Shown piece after piece: positions 35,034-44,041 of a stretch of 64,000 nt of DNA (position 1 is the first letter of the stretch; every line of letters begins with the position of its first letter). The notes under the pieces were generated by a model. It did no database searches. It worked only from the letters and a program-made list of their open reading frames with translations, and was not told the DNA's origin. This stretch comes from Flavobacterium saliperosum (GTDB lineage Bacteria; Bacteroidota; Bacteroidia; Flavobacteriales; Flavobacteriaceae), in NCBI RefSeq assembly GCF_900100625.1, contig NZ_FMTY01000001.1:62001-126000 (forward strand), given 5' to 3'. Position numbers and translations under genes: made by a program.

Positions 35034-35198
35034 TCTGATTTCTGCCTTCTGATTTCTGCCTTCTGCCTTCCGACTTCTGCCTTCCGACTTCTGCCTTCTG
35101 CCTTCCGACTTCTGTCTTCTGTCTTCCGACTTCTGATTTCTGACTTCTGCCTTCTGATTTCTGATTTCTGCCTTCTGATTTCTGCCTTCTGCCTTCTA
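35034..35198. repeat. Degenerate heptamer array, unit YTTCYGN
   Basis: About 24 imperfect 7-base units (CTTCTGA, TTTCTGC, CTTCCGA, CTTCTGT and so on), running into the stop codon of xerD. The stretch 34959-35033 between the two arrays is AT-rich with nothing else recognisable. One strand is nearly pure pyrimidine. Apparent reading frames across it are low-complexity and not genes. Confidence 0.95.
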
Positions 35199-36095
35199 CT
35201 TCCTCGGATGATACGAATGCAACACTTCCGACAAGAACTTCCTGTCCAAATGCATGTAGACTTCTGTAGTGGTAATCGATTCGTGTCCCAACATCATCTG
35301 TATGGATCGCAAATCAGCACCGTTTTCCAATAAATGCGTGGCAAAGGAATGGCGAAAGGTATGTGGACTGATGGCCTTGTTTAACCCTATTTTAACAGCC
35401 AAATCCTTGATAATGGTAAATACCATGGCGCGGGTCAATTGACGCCCTCTGCGATTCAGAAACAGTGTGTCTTCGTGTCCTTTTTGAATAGTCAGATGTG
35501 TGCGTACAAAATCCTTGTACAATAAGATGTATTTCTGGGTCGATTCCCCAATCGGAACAAATCGCTGCTTATTTCCTTTTCCAGTGATTTTGATAAAACC
35601 TTCTTCGAAAAACAAATCGGATATCTTTAAACCGACCAATTCCGAAACCCGAAGACCACAACTGTAAAGCGTTTCCAGCATGGCTCTGTTACGCTCTCCT
35701 TCGTCTTTAGACAAATCGATGGCACCTATGAGCAAATCAATTTCCTGAACCGATAACGTATCCGGTAATTTTCGCCCTGTTTTGGGAATTTCAATCAACT
35801 CCAACGGAGTGGTATTCCGGTAATTCTCAAAAATCAGGTAATTAAAAAAACTTTTTAATCCGGAAAGAATGCGTGACTGTGAACGCGCATTCACTTTACC
35901 CGAAATCGCATATACAAACTGCTGGATCGTTTCTTCGGTAACTTGAACCGGATTCACATCGATATTATTCTCGATAAGAAAACCAATTAGTTTTTCGATA
36001 TCAAAAACATAATTCTCAATCGTGTTTTCAGACAATCCGCGTTCTAACTTCAGATAGTGTTTGTACTCTTTTATGTAGGCTTTCCAGGATTGCAT
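35196..36095 (-). CDS. xerD: Tyrosine recombinase XerD-like
   Basis: 299 residues with an N-terminal SAM-like core-binding domain and a C-terminal catalytic domain: first Arg in LYSCGLRVSELVGL, Lys in ITGKGNKQR, H-x-x-R in SPHTFRHSFATHLLENGADLR, HES in LGHESITTT and nucleophile Tyr in TEVYMHL. It resolves chromosome dimers with its partner at dif. Stands alone, convergent with rny. Confidence 0.92.
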   Translation of the reverse strand: MQSWKAYIKEYKHYLKLERGLSENTIENYVFDIEKLIGFLIENNIDVNPVQVTEETIQQFVYAISGKVNARSQSRILSGLKSFFNYLIFENYRNTTPLELIEIPKTGRKLPDTLSVQEIDLLIGAIDLSKDEGERNRAMLETLYSCGLRVSELVGLKISDLFFEEGFIKITGKGNKQRFVPIGESTQKYILLYKDFVRTHLTIQKGHEDTLFLNRRGRQLTRAMVFTIIKDLAVKIGLNKAISPHTFRHSFATHLLENGADLRSIQMMLGHESITTTEVYMHLDRKFLSEVLHSYHPRK

Positions 36096-36183
36096 TTACG
36101 TTAAATAAATTCTAAAATTACTATGCACGAATACTTTTCGGCATGATTTTCGGTTTAAATATAGAAACTAAAAATTTATATTT

Positions 36184-36774
36184 ATGAAGACAGTAAAATT
36201 TTTATTAGCAGGAATAGTTTTATCAGCGGTTTCAGTAACGGCAACTGCACAGGAATCCGGAAGTTCCATCGGAATTAAGGGCGGATTGAATTACACTACC
36301 GTAACGAAAGGTGATTTTGAAGAAGGTCCGGATGCAAGAACCAGTTTTCATATTGGTTTAGTGGGTGAAATACCCTTGATTCCGAAAGTATTCTCCATTC
36401 AGCCGGAGGTCGTGTATTCGCGTCAGGGATTTGAATACGACAACCTCCTGGGCGACAGAATGCAGTACAAATTGGATTACGTTAATTTTCCGGTCTTGGC
36501 AAAATTGTATTTATTCAAAGGACTAAGTATTGAAGCCGGACCACAATTCGGATTGAAAGTAAGTGAAAAAGTAGACTACAAAGGCGAAAACAATACACCG
36601 CCACAAGAAAACAACTATAACAATTTCGATACCGCTCTGGCAGGTGGTGTTACGTTCAACTTCACGGGGGGCGTATTCCTGACCGGGCGTTATACACAGA
36701 GTTTGAACGAAGTCATTAAGGACAGTGATGCCAAGAACAAAGTATTTCAGGCCGGTATAGGCTTCAAGTTTTAA
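36184..36774 (+). CDS. Outer membrane beta-barrel porin-family protein
   Basis: 196 residues, signal peptide ending TATAQ, then the PorT/OMP_b-brl_2 type barrel (IGIKGGLNYTTV, FHIGLVGEIP, IQPEVVYSRQG, YVNFPVLAKLYL, IEAGPQFGLKV, VFQAGIGFKF). Closely related to the two minus-strand barrels that follow. Role unknown, probably structural or porin-like. Confidence 0.87.
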   Translation: MKTVKFLLAGIVLSAVSVTATAQESGSSIGIKGGLNYTTVTKGDFEEGPDARTSFHIGLVGEIPLIPKVFSIQPEVVYSRQGFEYDNLLGDRMQYKLDYVNFPVLAKLYLFKGLSIEAGPQFGLKVSEKVDYKGENNTPPQENNYNNFDTALAGGVTFNFTGGVFLTGRYTQSLNEVIKDSDAKNKVFQAGIGFKF

Positions 36775-36804
36775 AAAAAAGCCCTGCGATGCGGGGCTTT
36801 TTTT
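36775..36804. terminator. Bidirectional terminator
   Basis: AAAGCCCTGC and GCGGGGCTTT with T-run. Confidence 0.85.
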
Positions 36805-36805
36805 A

Positions 36806-37438
36806 TCAATATTTAAATCCTAAATACAATTGAAAAACACTATTGGTAATGGGGTCACCCGGATTGTCTTCAGCAATATCACTTACTCCGTAATTATACC
36901 TACCTCCCACCAAAAAACCTTGCTGAAAGTCATAGAAAACACCAACATCAATGCCGAAATCGACGCTTTTAAACATGTCCTTTATGTCGACATCAATATC
37001 TGAGGATTCTCCATCAACAAAAATATCCTTTGCTTTTGCGGTTGTTAAAAAACCAATCTGCGGACCGGCTTCCACTCCAAATCCTTTCACAACATAATAT
37101 TTCAGTAAAATGGGAACATTCACATAATCAAGCGCTATTTTGAATTTGGTGGTGGTATTGGACTCCGCATCATACATTTCATCGGTTTCAGCACCTTGTC
37201 GGGAGTAGGCCACACCGGGCTGAATTGAAAGCTTATCGCTGAAACGGTACTCGCCAAAACCCATGAAATGAAACCCGGTTATGGAATTTTGGTTTCCGCC
37301 GTCAGACTGCAACAAATTTGAAAAATTAACTCCGCCACTCACACCAAATGAGAACTTACTTGGCGTAGCCGTATCATCGGACTGAGCATAAAAACACAAC
37401 GAAAACAACAGGAAAACGAAAATCATCTTCTTTTTCAT
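36806..37438 (-). CDS. Outer membrane beta-barrel porin-family protein
   Basis: 210 residues, signal peptide (KKKMIFVFLLFSLCFYAQ), same barrel family as its neighbours (FSFGVSGGVNFSNLL, IQPGVAYSRQGAET, YVNVPILLKYYV, VEAGPQIGFLT, VFQLYLGFKY). Three of the four barrels in 36.2-39.0 kb share these blocks and look like products of tandem duplication. Confidence 0.87.
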   Translation of the reverse strand: MKKKMIFVFLLFSLCFYAQSDDTATPSKFSFGVSGGVNFSNLLQSDGGNQNSITGFHFMGFGEYRFSDKLSIQPGVAYSRQGAETDEMYDAESNTTTKFKIALDYVNVPILLKYYVVKGFGVEAGPQIGFLTTAKAKDIFVDGESSDIDVDIKDMFKSVDFGIDVGVFYDFQQGFLVGGRYNYGVSDIAEDNPGDPITNSVFQLYLGFKY

Positions 37439-37542
37439 AACAGTATCTTTTAATATTTCTCCTGTTAAAAGTAAAAAAACGTGCTGTTAAAAACCCTGAA
37501 ATTGGTTTTAAATCGTTGTCAAACAATATTTTGCCGACAAAA

Positions 37543-37573
37543 ACAAAAAAAACCTCCCAAAGGGAGGTTTTTA
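37543..37573 (-). terminator. Terminator
   Basis: AACCTCCC and GGGAGGTT with A/T tracts on both sides, after the 37592-38185 barrel gene. Confidence 0.85.
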
Positions 37574-37591
37574 TAACGAATAAACGTTTTA

Positions 37592-38185
37592 TTAGAATTT
37601 GTAACCCACTGACAATTGGAAAACGCCATTACGAACAGCATCTCCGTCATTGTTCTTTTCAGTGTCAGACAAACCAATGTTGTATCTTCCAGAGAACATA
37701 ACACCCATAGGTAAAGAATACCCTAAACCAACATTTACACCGAAATCTGTAGTTTCAGTAAAATCTTTAACGTCTATAGTAGCTCCGCCTCCAGAAAGTT
37801 CAGCTCTTGTTAAAAAACCAACTTGTGGTCCTGCTTCCACACTGAATCCTTCGGCAACAAAATATTTTGCCATTATAGGAATCGTGATGTAATCCAAATT
37901 AATTTTCCCATCACCTTCATCAGCCTCAGCTCCTTGCATGGAATACAAGATTTCCGGCTGTACGGCGAACTTATCGGTAATCATGATTTCGGCAAAACCT
38001 CCAACATGAAAACCAATTAAGGCTTTAGTGTTATCTTCAGACAACGTAGCGATATTCAAACCTGCTTTAGGCCCGAATTTAACCATGCCTGCACTGGAAC
38101 CTCCACCGGAAGCTTTTTCGTCCTGTGCATTTGCTGCATATCCAAACGTGAATAAAGCAGCGAAAATCAATAGTCCTTTTTTCAT
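37592..38185 (-). CDS. Outer membrane beta-barrel porin-family protein
   Basis: 197 residues, signal peptide ending YAANAQ, then the same blocks (VKFGPKAGLNIATL, VQPEILYSMQGAEA, YITIPIMAKYFV, VEAGPQVGFLT, VFQLSVGYKF). A closer relative of the 36806-37438 protein than of the fourth barrel. Own terminator and probably own promoter. Confidence 0.88.
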   Translation of the reverse strand: MKKGLLIFAALFTFGYAANAQDEKASGGGSSAGMVKFGPKAGLNIATLSEDNTKALIGFHVGGFAEIMITDKFAVQPEILYSMQGAEADEGDGKINLDYITIPIMAKYFVAEGFSVEAGPQVGFLTRAELSGGGATIDVKDFTETTDFGVNVGLGYSLPMGVMFSGRYNIGLSDTEKNNDGDAVRNGVFQLSVGYKF

Positions 38186-38280
38186 TTTAAAATGTTTTAA
38201 AATTAATTACTATAAATTTATCCATAATACACAAGCATAATCACCAACGTAAAACATTAGATATCAACAATTTAATTAAC

Positions 38281-38308
38281 AAAAAAAGCCCCGCAATGCG
38301 GGGCTTTT
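38281..38308 (-). terminator. Terminator
   Basis: AAAGCCCCGCA and TGCGGGGCTTT with T-run on the minus strand. Confidence 0.85.
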
Positions 38309-38329
38309 CTCTATAACAATCTAATCAGA

Positions 38330-38986
38330 TTAGAATTTGTAAGTCAAACCAAATTGAGGAGTATCAAAGAAGTTATTGAAAACGTTGAAGTTTCCGTTAA
38401 CTGAAGTTGATGTAGACTCACCTCCACCTGGGAATTCAGATTTTTGAGAACCGAAACCTAATACGTTAGCTAAACCGAAGTTGATAGCAAAACTTTCAGT
38501 TACGAAGTAGTTCATACCTAAATCAATTCCTAAACCGAAGTTAGAATCTTTTTGAACCTCAGTTCCGTCAGCTTCCCATGTAGTAGAACCGAATCCTAAA
38601 CCTGCTTCAGCATAAGTTTTGAATCTTTGTCCTAAATCTAAGAAATAGTAACGAGCGAAAACACCAGCTCCGAAAGAGTTAGCAGTATCTTCTGTTGATC
38701 CAACACCAGCTACAGTAGTTTCTTCTTTTTCAGAACCAACCATTAACTCAACTCCAACAGCGATTTTGTCAGTTAAGAAATAACCAGCTTTAGGATTGAA
38801 TTCAAAACTGTTAGTTTTAACTTCTGTATCTCCAGCTTCGTCAGTGTTCATACCGAAACCTAAGTTACCTTCAACCATAATGTTACCTTTAGAGAATCCG
38901 AAACCTTTAGTTTCTTTAACTTCTTCTTGAGCGTTAGCAAATCCGAATGCGAATACTGCTGCTACTGATAAAATAATTTTTTTCAT
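38330..38986 (-). CDS. Outer membrane beta-barrel protein
   Basis: 218 residues from the ATG at 38986, which begins a clean signal peptide (MKKIILSVAAVFAFGFANAQ); an upstream in-frame ATG at 39052 adds non-signal residues and would include the promoter-like box at 39017-39024. An eight-stranded OmpA/OmpX-like barrel is likely (IMVEGNLGFGMNT, ARYYFLDLGQ, TYAEAGLGFGSTTW, PQFGLTYKF). Codon use is more uniform (GTA/GCT/GTT) than in neighbours, as in highly expressed genes. Confidence 0.85.
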   Translation of the reverse strand: MKKIILSVAAVFAFGFANAQEEVKETKGFGFSKGNIMVEGNLGFGMNTDEAGDTEVKTNSFEFNPKAGYFLTDKIAVGVELMVGSEKEETTVAGVGSTEDTANSFGAGVFARYYFLDLGQRFKTYAEAGLGFGSTTWEADGTEVQKDSNFGLGIDLGMNYFVTESFAINFGLANVLGFGSQKSEFPGGGESTSTSVNGNFNVFNNFFDTPQFGLTYKF

Positions 38987-39334
38987 GTTTAGTTTAAATT
39001 TTAAAAATTTACTTGGCAAATGTATAAAAATTCCAATCCAAAATAATTTCAACTAAAAAAAGTTATCAAGTAATCGTAAAAATCCCCGAAAACACTAACT
39101 TATCTTGCTGATTTATAATTTATTAGATATTTTAAAAAAAATATAAAATTTCGTTAAAGAAGTCAAAAAACAGTATTTTTAATACATATTTTTCCTACAA
39201 TTAGTGTTATTTTTTTCGTGAAAATGCGCAGAATTAAAAAAATACCATTTAAAACCCAATTTTCTGTTCGCTGTTTTTACACTTCAAAAGCCTCAATAAC
39301 GCCTTTTTTAGTACATTTACAAAAACAAAAAAGT
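38987..39334. other. Intergenic region between a barrel gene and aroQ
   Basis: 348 bases, very AT-rich. It holds a minus-strand TACATTTG box (39017-39024) for the barrel gene and a plus-strand TACATTTA box (39312-39319) just before aroQ. An open frame from 39218 into aroQ encodes no family-like sequence. Nothing else seen. Confidence 0.5.
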
Positions 39335-39748
39335 ATGAAAATTATCATAATTAACGGACCCAACTTAAATCTTCTAGGGAAACGCGAACCTGAGATCTAT
39401 GGCGACGAAACCTTTGAAGATTTTTATTTTCTCTTAAAAAAGAAATACAATACGATAGAACTACAGTACTTTCAAAGTAATATTGAAGGCGAAATCATCA
39501 GTAAATTGCAGGAAACCGGCTTTACTTATGACGGGATTATTCTGAATGCCGCCGCCTACACGCATACCTCTATTGGTATAGGGGATGCCGTGAAAGCCAT
39601 CAGTACTCCGGTAATTGAAGTACACATCTCGAACACCTTTTCAAGAGAAAGCTTCCGACACCAATCGTATATTTCTCCCAACGCCAAAGGAGTTATTATC
39701 GGCTTCGGACTGAAAAGCTATGAACTTGCCCTAAAAGCCTTTTTATAA
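39335..39748 (+). CDS. aroQ: 3-dehydroquinate dehydratase, type II
   Basis: 137 residues from the ATG at 39335 (MKIIIINGPNLNLLGKREPEIYG), the normal start; Tyr in EIYG is the catalytic residue. Other sites: FQSNIEGEII, ILNAAAYTHTSIGIGDA, PVIEVHISNTFSRESFRHQS. It dehydrates 3-dehydroquinate to 3-dehydroshikimate for aromatic amino acid synthesis. Confidence 0.95.
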   Translation: MKIIIINGPNLNLLGKREPEIYGDETFEDFYFLLKKKYNTIELQYFQSNIEGEIISKLQETGFTYDGIILNAAAYTHTSIGIGDAVKAISTPVIEVHISNTFSRESFRHQSYISPNAKGVIIGFGLKSYELALKAFL

Positions 39749-39797
39749 ACCATACAACCATTATTGCCTTTTTAGCGTCTTTATCAAAAACAACTTC

Positions 39798-42281
39798 ATG
39801 AAGCAACTTTTTTTATTTACCGTTCTATTAGTATCTGCCGCCGTATTCGCACAAATTAAAGGAAAAGTTACCGATAAATCAGGACAACCCATCCCATACA
39901 CTACCGTAATCATCGAGAACACCTACAACGGCACTTCTGCTAATGACAACGGTTTGTTCGAATTAATCGTGAAAGAAAAAGGGAAATACACGCTGATATT
40001 TCAGTCGTTGGGGTATAAGACCAAAAAAATCACGGCACAGATTGAACAGTTCCCGCATACCGTAAACGTTTCTTTGGAGGATGAAAATTATACGTTATCC
40101 GAAATCGTCATCAAACCAAACAAAGAAGATCCCGCTTATGCCATCATACGAAGCGCTATTAAAAACCGAAAAGTCAATTCGTATAAAACCGATAAATTTG
40201 AAGCGGATTTTTACTCCCGAGGTATTTTCAGAGCCAAAAACATTCCGAAGAAATTCATGGGTGTGGAAATTGGTGACTTCGACGGTGCCTTGGATTCGAC
40301 CGGAACCGGAATTTTATACCTGTCGGAAACCGTTTCGAAAATCGCATTCGAAAAACCCAATAAAATAAAAGAAGAAATCATCGCATCCAAAGTCAGCGGA
40401 AACGATAACGGCTTCAGTTTCAATACCGCGCAGGGAACCAATTATGATTTCTATGCCAATTATGTAGATTTGGGCATCAACATGGTTTCACCCATTGCCG
40501 ATAACGCCCTTACCTATTACAAATACAAATTGGAAGGCGTTTCGTATGACGACCACAATCAGTTAATCAATAAAATTAAGGTAATCCCGAGACGAGACAA
40601 AGAGCCTGTTTTTGAAGGGTACCTCTATATAGTGGAAGATTCCTGGGCGATTTATGCGGTGGACCTGAACAGCAAAGGCTACCGAATGCAGCAACCAATT
40701 CTGGAAGACATTACCTATACGCAGAGTTTCAATTACAATCCGAGCACAAAAATATGGGCAAAAAACCAACAAACGATTGATTTCAAAGCATCGATTTTCG
40801 GAATGGGTTTTACCGGTAAATTCACACATGTTTTCAGCAATTATGTTTTTAGGGACCAATTCGAAAAGAAGACATTTACCAATGAGATTGCCAAAATCGT
40901 AAAAGACGCGAATAAAAAAGACACCCTTTTCTGGAATGAAAGCCGACCGGTGCCGTTAACCGACGAAGAAATTGGGGATTACAAGAAAAAAGACAGCATT
41001 CAGACCATTCGAAAATCACAGGTGTATCTGGATTCGTTGGATGCTAAAGGAAATAAATTCAAAATCCAGAAACTGCTTACCGGATATACCTATAAGGACA
41101 CGTACCACAAATGGTCTTTCTCCTATAAAGGCGTATTGGATTTGACCTCTTTGGGCTTCAATACGGTGCAGGGCTGGAATCTGGACTCCGGATTTTCATT
41201 CCTGAAACGAAATGAGGATAACGGAAAATACACTTCCATAAATTCGACATTCAATTATGGTTTTGCCGAAGACCGTCTTCGTATAAACGGCTCCGCTTAC
41301 CATCGTTTCAACACCACAAATTATGCCGCCATTTCAGCATCCGGAGGAAGCAGCATCAATCAGTTCAATCCTTCCAATCCTATTACCAATCTGGTGAATT
41401 CGGTAAGTACCTTATTCTTCAAAGACAATTATGCGAAGTATTACAACAGGGAATATGCAAAAATCGGCTACAGCCAAAATGTTTTAAATGGTGTTTTTGT
41501 GAACGGAAGTCTGGAATATTCGGCACGAAAACCGCTTTTCAACAACACGGATTACGTATTGATTAAAAACGACAAGGATTATACGTCGAACCATCCGCTG
41601 CTGCCGTTTGACAATTCGGTTCCCGCAATTGAAAAACACAATTTAATGAAAGCCAACATCGGAACACGCATCCGTTTCGGAAACAAATACATCACGCGTC
41701 CCGACGGGAAAATCAACATTCCGAACAACGATTACCCAACGCTGTCTTTTGGGTATGAAAAAGGGTTTGCTGCAAACAAAGACATTTACAACTATGATTT
41801 TGTTACGGGGCAAATGGATTTCGACAAAACGCTGGGCAACAAAGGGGATTTCGCCATTCGTTTAAAAGGCGGTAAGTTTTTTAACGCCGATAATATTTCG
41901 CTGGTGGATTACAAACATTTTAACGGAAACCAAACCCACATTGGAACCACCGACAAATACCTGAACGTTTTCAATATGTTGCCGTATTACACCAACAGCA
42001 CCAACGATGCTTTTATTGAAACGCATATGGAGCACAACGACAAAGGTTTTATCATGAACAAGATTCCGCTCTTAAACAAACTGCAGTGGAATCTGGTTGT
42101 AGGGTTCCACCAATTAAATGTGCCGGATTTAAAACCCTATCAGGAATTCACGGTTGGATTTGACAACGTAGGGTTCGGGAAATTCCGATTGTTCCGGATT
42201 GATTATGTTCGCTCCTATCAAAACGGATTCCAGACCGACGGAATCGTTTTCGGAATGAAATTCCTGAACATTATTAATTAA
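39798..42281 (+). CDS. DUF5686 outer membrane protein with carboxypeptidase-like N-terminus
   Basis: 827 residues. Signal peptide (ends AVFAQ), then a CarboxypepD_reg-like domain (KGKVTDKSGQPIPYTTVIIENTYNGTSANDNGLFEL) and the long DUF5686 region ending in beta strands (KFRLFRIDYV, GIVFGMKFLNIIN), as in outer membrane barrels. No plug domain, so it is not a classic TonB receptor. Function unknown. Own terminator. Confidence 0.87.
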   Translation: MKQLFLFTVLLVSAAVFAQIKGKVTDKSGQPIPYTTVIIENTYNGTSANDNGLFELIVKEKGKYTLIFQSLGYKTKKITAQIEQFPHTVNVSLEDENYTLSEIVIKPNKEDPAYAIIRSAIKNRKVNSYKTDKFEADFYSRGIFRAKNIPKKFMGVEIGDFDGALDSTGTGILYLSETVSKIAFEKPNKIKEEIIASKVSGNDNGFSFNTAQGTNYDFYANYVDLGINMVSPIADNALTYYKYKLEGVSYDDHNQLINKIKVIPRRDKEPVFEGYLYIVEDSWAIYAVDLNSKGYRMQQPILEDITYTQSFNYNPSTKIWAKNQQTIDFKASIFGMGFTGKFTHVFSNYVFRDQFEKKTFTNEIAKIVKDANKKDTLFWNESRPVPLTDEEIGDYKKKDSIQTIRKSQVYLDSLDAKGNKFKIQKLLTGYTYKDTYHKWSFSYKGVLDLTSLGFNTVQGWNLDSGFSFLKRNEDNGKYTSINSTFNYGFAEDRLRINGSAYHRFNTTNYAAISASGGSSINQFNPSNPITNLVNSVSTLFFKDNYAKYYNREYAKIGYSQNVLNGVFVNGSLEYSARKPLFNNTDYVLIKNDKDYTSNHPLLPFDNSVPAIEKHNLMKANIGTRIRFGNKYITRPDGKINIPNNDYPTLSFGYEKGFAANKDIYNYDFVTGQMDFDKTLGNKGDFAIRLKGGKFFNADNISLVDYKHFNGNQTHIGTTDKYLNVFNMLPYYTNSTNDAFIETHMEHNDKGFIMNKIPLLNKLQWNLVVGFHQLNVPDLKPYQEFTVGFDNVGFGKFRLFRIDYVRSYQNGFQTDGIVFGMKFLNIIN

Positions 42282-42296
42282 ACCTTAAATTATATG

Positions 42297-42333
42297 AAAA
42301 AAGAGTTGAACGACTAATTCAACGCTTTTTTTT
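42297..42333. terminator. Bidirectional terminator
   Basis: GTTGAA and TTCAAC core extended by A/T pairs, between convergent genes. Confidence 0.65.
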
Positions 42334-42334
42334 A

Positions 42335-42778
42335 TTAGTTCATGTTCGCTTCCAATCGCTTAAAAACGTCTTCCTCTATCGGAAGAAACTGAAAATCCTC
42401 TTCCTTAAACCGTATGCTTTCCTGAGTGTAATATGGGATTTTCAAATAGGTATAAACATTGCCGCTTCCTAATTTTAAAGTATCTCCCCTTTTTAGAAGT
42501 AAAAAAGGTTTCACTTCCTTAGATCCCCCATACGATATGTATGTAAAACGCCCTTTAAGCGTATCGCCGATTACCACACCTCTAACTTCGCCAGAATCTA
42601 TAATACTTTCAGCATACCGCACTTTATATTGACCGTAGAACTGATTGTCTTTCATAGACAACACCAGTAAAGAGGTCCTTTTCGAGTCTGTCGCAGTGAA
42701 AAACTTTTGCTGTTTTGATGCCTCAGGGTTACAGCCTGCCAGCAAAAACAAAACCGTTACCAGGAGTAAATGCTTCAT
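42335..42778 (-). CDS. Hypothetical lipoprotein
   Basis: 147 residues with lipobox LLAGC at the end of the signal peptide. The mature part is small and beta-rich (NQFYGQYKVRY, GDTLKGRFTYIS, FLLLKRGDTLKLGSGNVYTYLK). Family not recognised. Same direction as the TSUP gene, which lies 12 bases upstream, so probably co-transcribed. Confidence 0.75.
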   Translation of the reverse strand: MKHLLLVTVLFLLAGCNPEASKQQKFFTATDSKRTSLLVLSMKDNQFYGQYKVRYAESIIDSGEVRGVVIGDTLKGRFTYISYGGSKEVKPFLLLKRGDTLKLGSGNVYTYLKIPYYTQESIRFKEEDFQFLPIEEDVFKRLEANMN

Positions 42779-42790
42779 TGTTGTTCCATT

Positions 42791-43555
42791 TTAACCAAAA
42801 ACATCATAAGCAAAACGGATAAGCGTTCCGATAACCACCACCAAAAAGAAACCGCGAATAAAGCCGTTCCCTTTACTGATGGCCAGCTTCGCACCAAGAA
42901 AACCGCCCAACGCATTGCAAACCGCCATAGGAAGCGCCACAGCCCAAAGAATTTTTCCTTTCAGTACAAACAGACAAATCGAACCAAAATTCGTCGCCAG
43001 ATTAACCATTTTCGCATTCGCGGAAGCATGAAGGAAGTCGAAACCCAATATCGAAACAAAGGCCACCACGAAGAAACTTCCTGTTCCCGGTCCTATAAAA
43101 CCATCGTAAAAACCAACTGTAATACTAATAATGATGGCGTAAACTAATTGCTGCTTAAAACCCAGCAGTTTTTCCTGATGCTGTCCGAAGTTTTTCTTCA
43201 TGAACGTATAAATCGCAAGTAAAGTCAAAACAACCAAAAGCAATGGTTTCATGAAATCGTTGCTCACGTGCATTAATAATGTTGACCCCACAAATGCTGA
43301 AGCGAAAGCCACCACCGACATTATCGCCAGCAACTTCCAGTTCATCGTGACTTTTTTGAGATACTGAAACGCCGCAAAACTCGTTCCGCTGAATGCTGGA
43401 ATTTTCAAAGATCCGATGATATTGGCTACCGGAACATTGGGCATTAAAATCAAGGCAACCGGTGTTTGGATTAATCCGCCGCCGCCCACAATGGCATCCA
43501 CAAATCCGGCTGCAAAAGACGCCAGGCAAAGAAAAAATAAAATATCGGTTTGCAT
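42791..43555 (-). CDS. TauE/SafE (TSUP) family transporter, YfcA-like
   Basis: 254 residues with about eight membrane segments and both family repeats: FVDAIVGGGGLIQTPVALIL near the N-terminus and GFYDGFIGPGTGSFFVVAFV in the middle. Full length, unlike the half-size relative at 13.4 kb. Substrate (sulfite, sulfoacetate or other anion) unknown. Confidence 0.9.
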   Translation of the reverse strand: MQTDILFFLCLASFAAGFVDAIVGGGGLIQTPVALILMPNVPVANIIGSLKIPAFSGTSFAAFQYLKKVTMNWKLLAIMSVVAFASAFVGSTLLMHVSNDFMKPLLLVVLTLLAIYTFMKKNFGQHQEKLLGFKQQLVYAIIISITVGFYDGFIGPGTGSFFVVAFVSILGFDFLHASANAKMVNLATNFGSICLFVLKGKILWAVALPMAVCNALGGFLGAKLAISKGNGFIRGFFLVVVIGTLIRFAYDVFG

Positions 43556-43569
43556 TTTTTGTAATTAAA

Positions 43570-43598
43570 AATCCCAATTTGCTTTGCAAATTGGGATT
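43570..43598 (-). terminator. Hairpin, probable terminator
   Basis: Perfect arms AATCCCAATTTGC and GCAAATTGGGATT around TTT, just after the stop of the 43602-44039 gene; the T-run is short. Confidence 0.7.
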
Positions 43599-43601
43599 GT
43601 A

Positions 43602-44039
43602 TCATTTATAAGGTATGTATTCATCTTTACATTCTCTCCATATTATCCCTGCAAATTTACCATCGTTTTTCAACCAAATTCTAACCTCATTTACAAAATC
43701 ATTTCGCTCAAAATTCGCTTTATACCTGTAAATTTTTGTGTTATTAACATAAGTATCGTCAACAACTTCAATAAGGGTCATATTGATAAATTTCCCATTT
43801 CTATCATCTAAAACATCGCATGCGTGTTGCATCTCATCCAATGAAAGCTTGGCCAATCCTTGCGTAACTTCACGCTCACTCAACTGAATAAACTGCCTTG
43901 TCTTACAGCTTTCAAGAATCCGCTTCCCGAAATTATAAACTTTTTGTTTTTCGGCTTCAGTAATGGAATTCTCATCGATTCTTCGGTAAGTAGTTTTACA
44001 TGATACAAACAAAAGAAAGCAAATACACAATAATCTCAT
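43602..44039 (-). CDS. Hypothetical lipoprotein
   Basis: 145 residues, lipobox LFVSC. No family recognised; C-terminal half is alternating beta/acidic (VVDDTYVNNTKIYRYKANFE, EVRIWLKNDGKFAGIIWR). Starts 2 bases after the murA stop and shares its operon. Confidence 0.75.
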   Translation of the reverse strand: MRLLCICFLLFVSCKTTYRRIDENSITEAEKQKVYNFGKRILESCKTRQFIQLSEREVTQGLAKLSLDEMQHACDVLDDRNGKFINMTLIEVVDDTYVNNTKIYRYKANFERNDFVNEVRIWLKNDGKFAGIIWRECKDEYIPYK

Positions 44040-44041
44040 AA

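Noticed and set aside
34977-35333. Open frame over the heptamer repeats
   Set aside because: The product is a low-complexity seven-residue repeat created by the heptamer period, and its end runs antisense into xerD.
39218-39334. N-terminal extension of aroQ
   Set aside because: Type II dehydroquinases begin with the MKIIIINGPNLN-type strand; the extension includes the promoter-like box.
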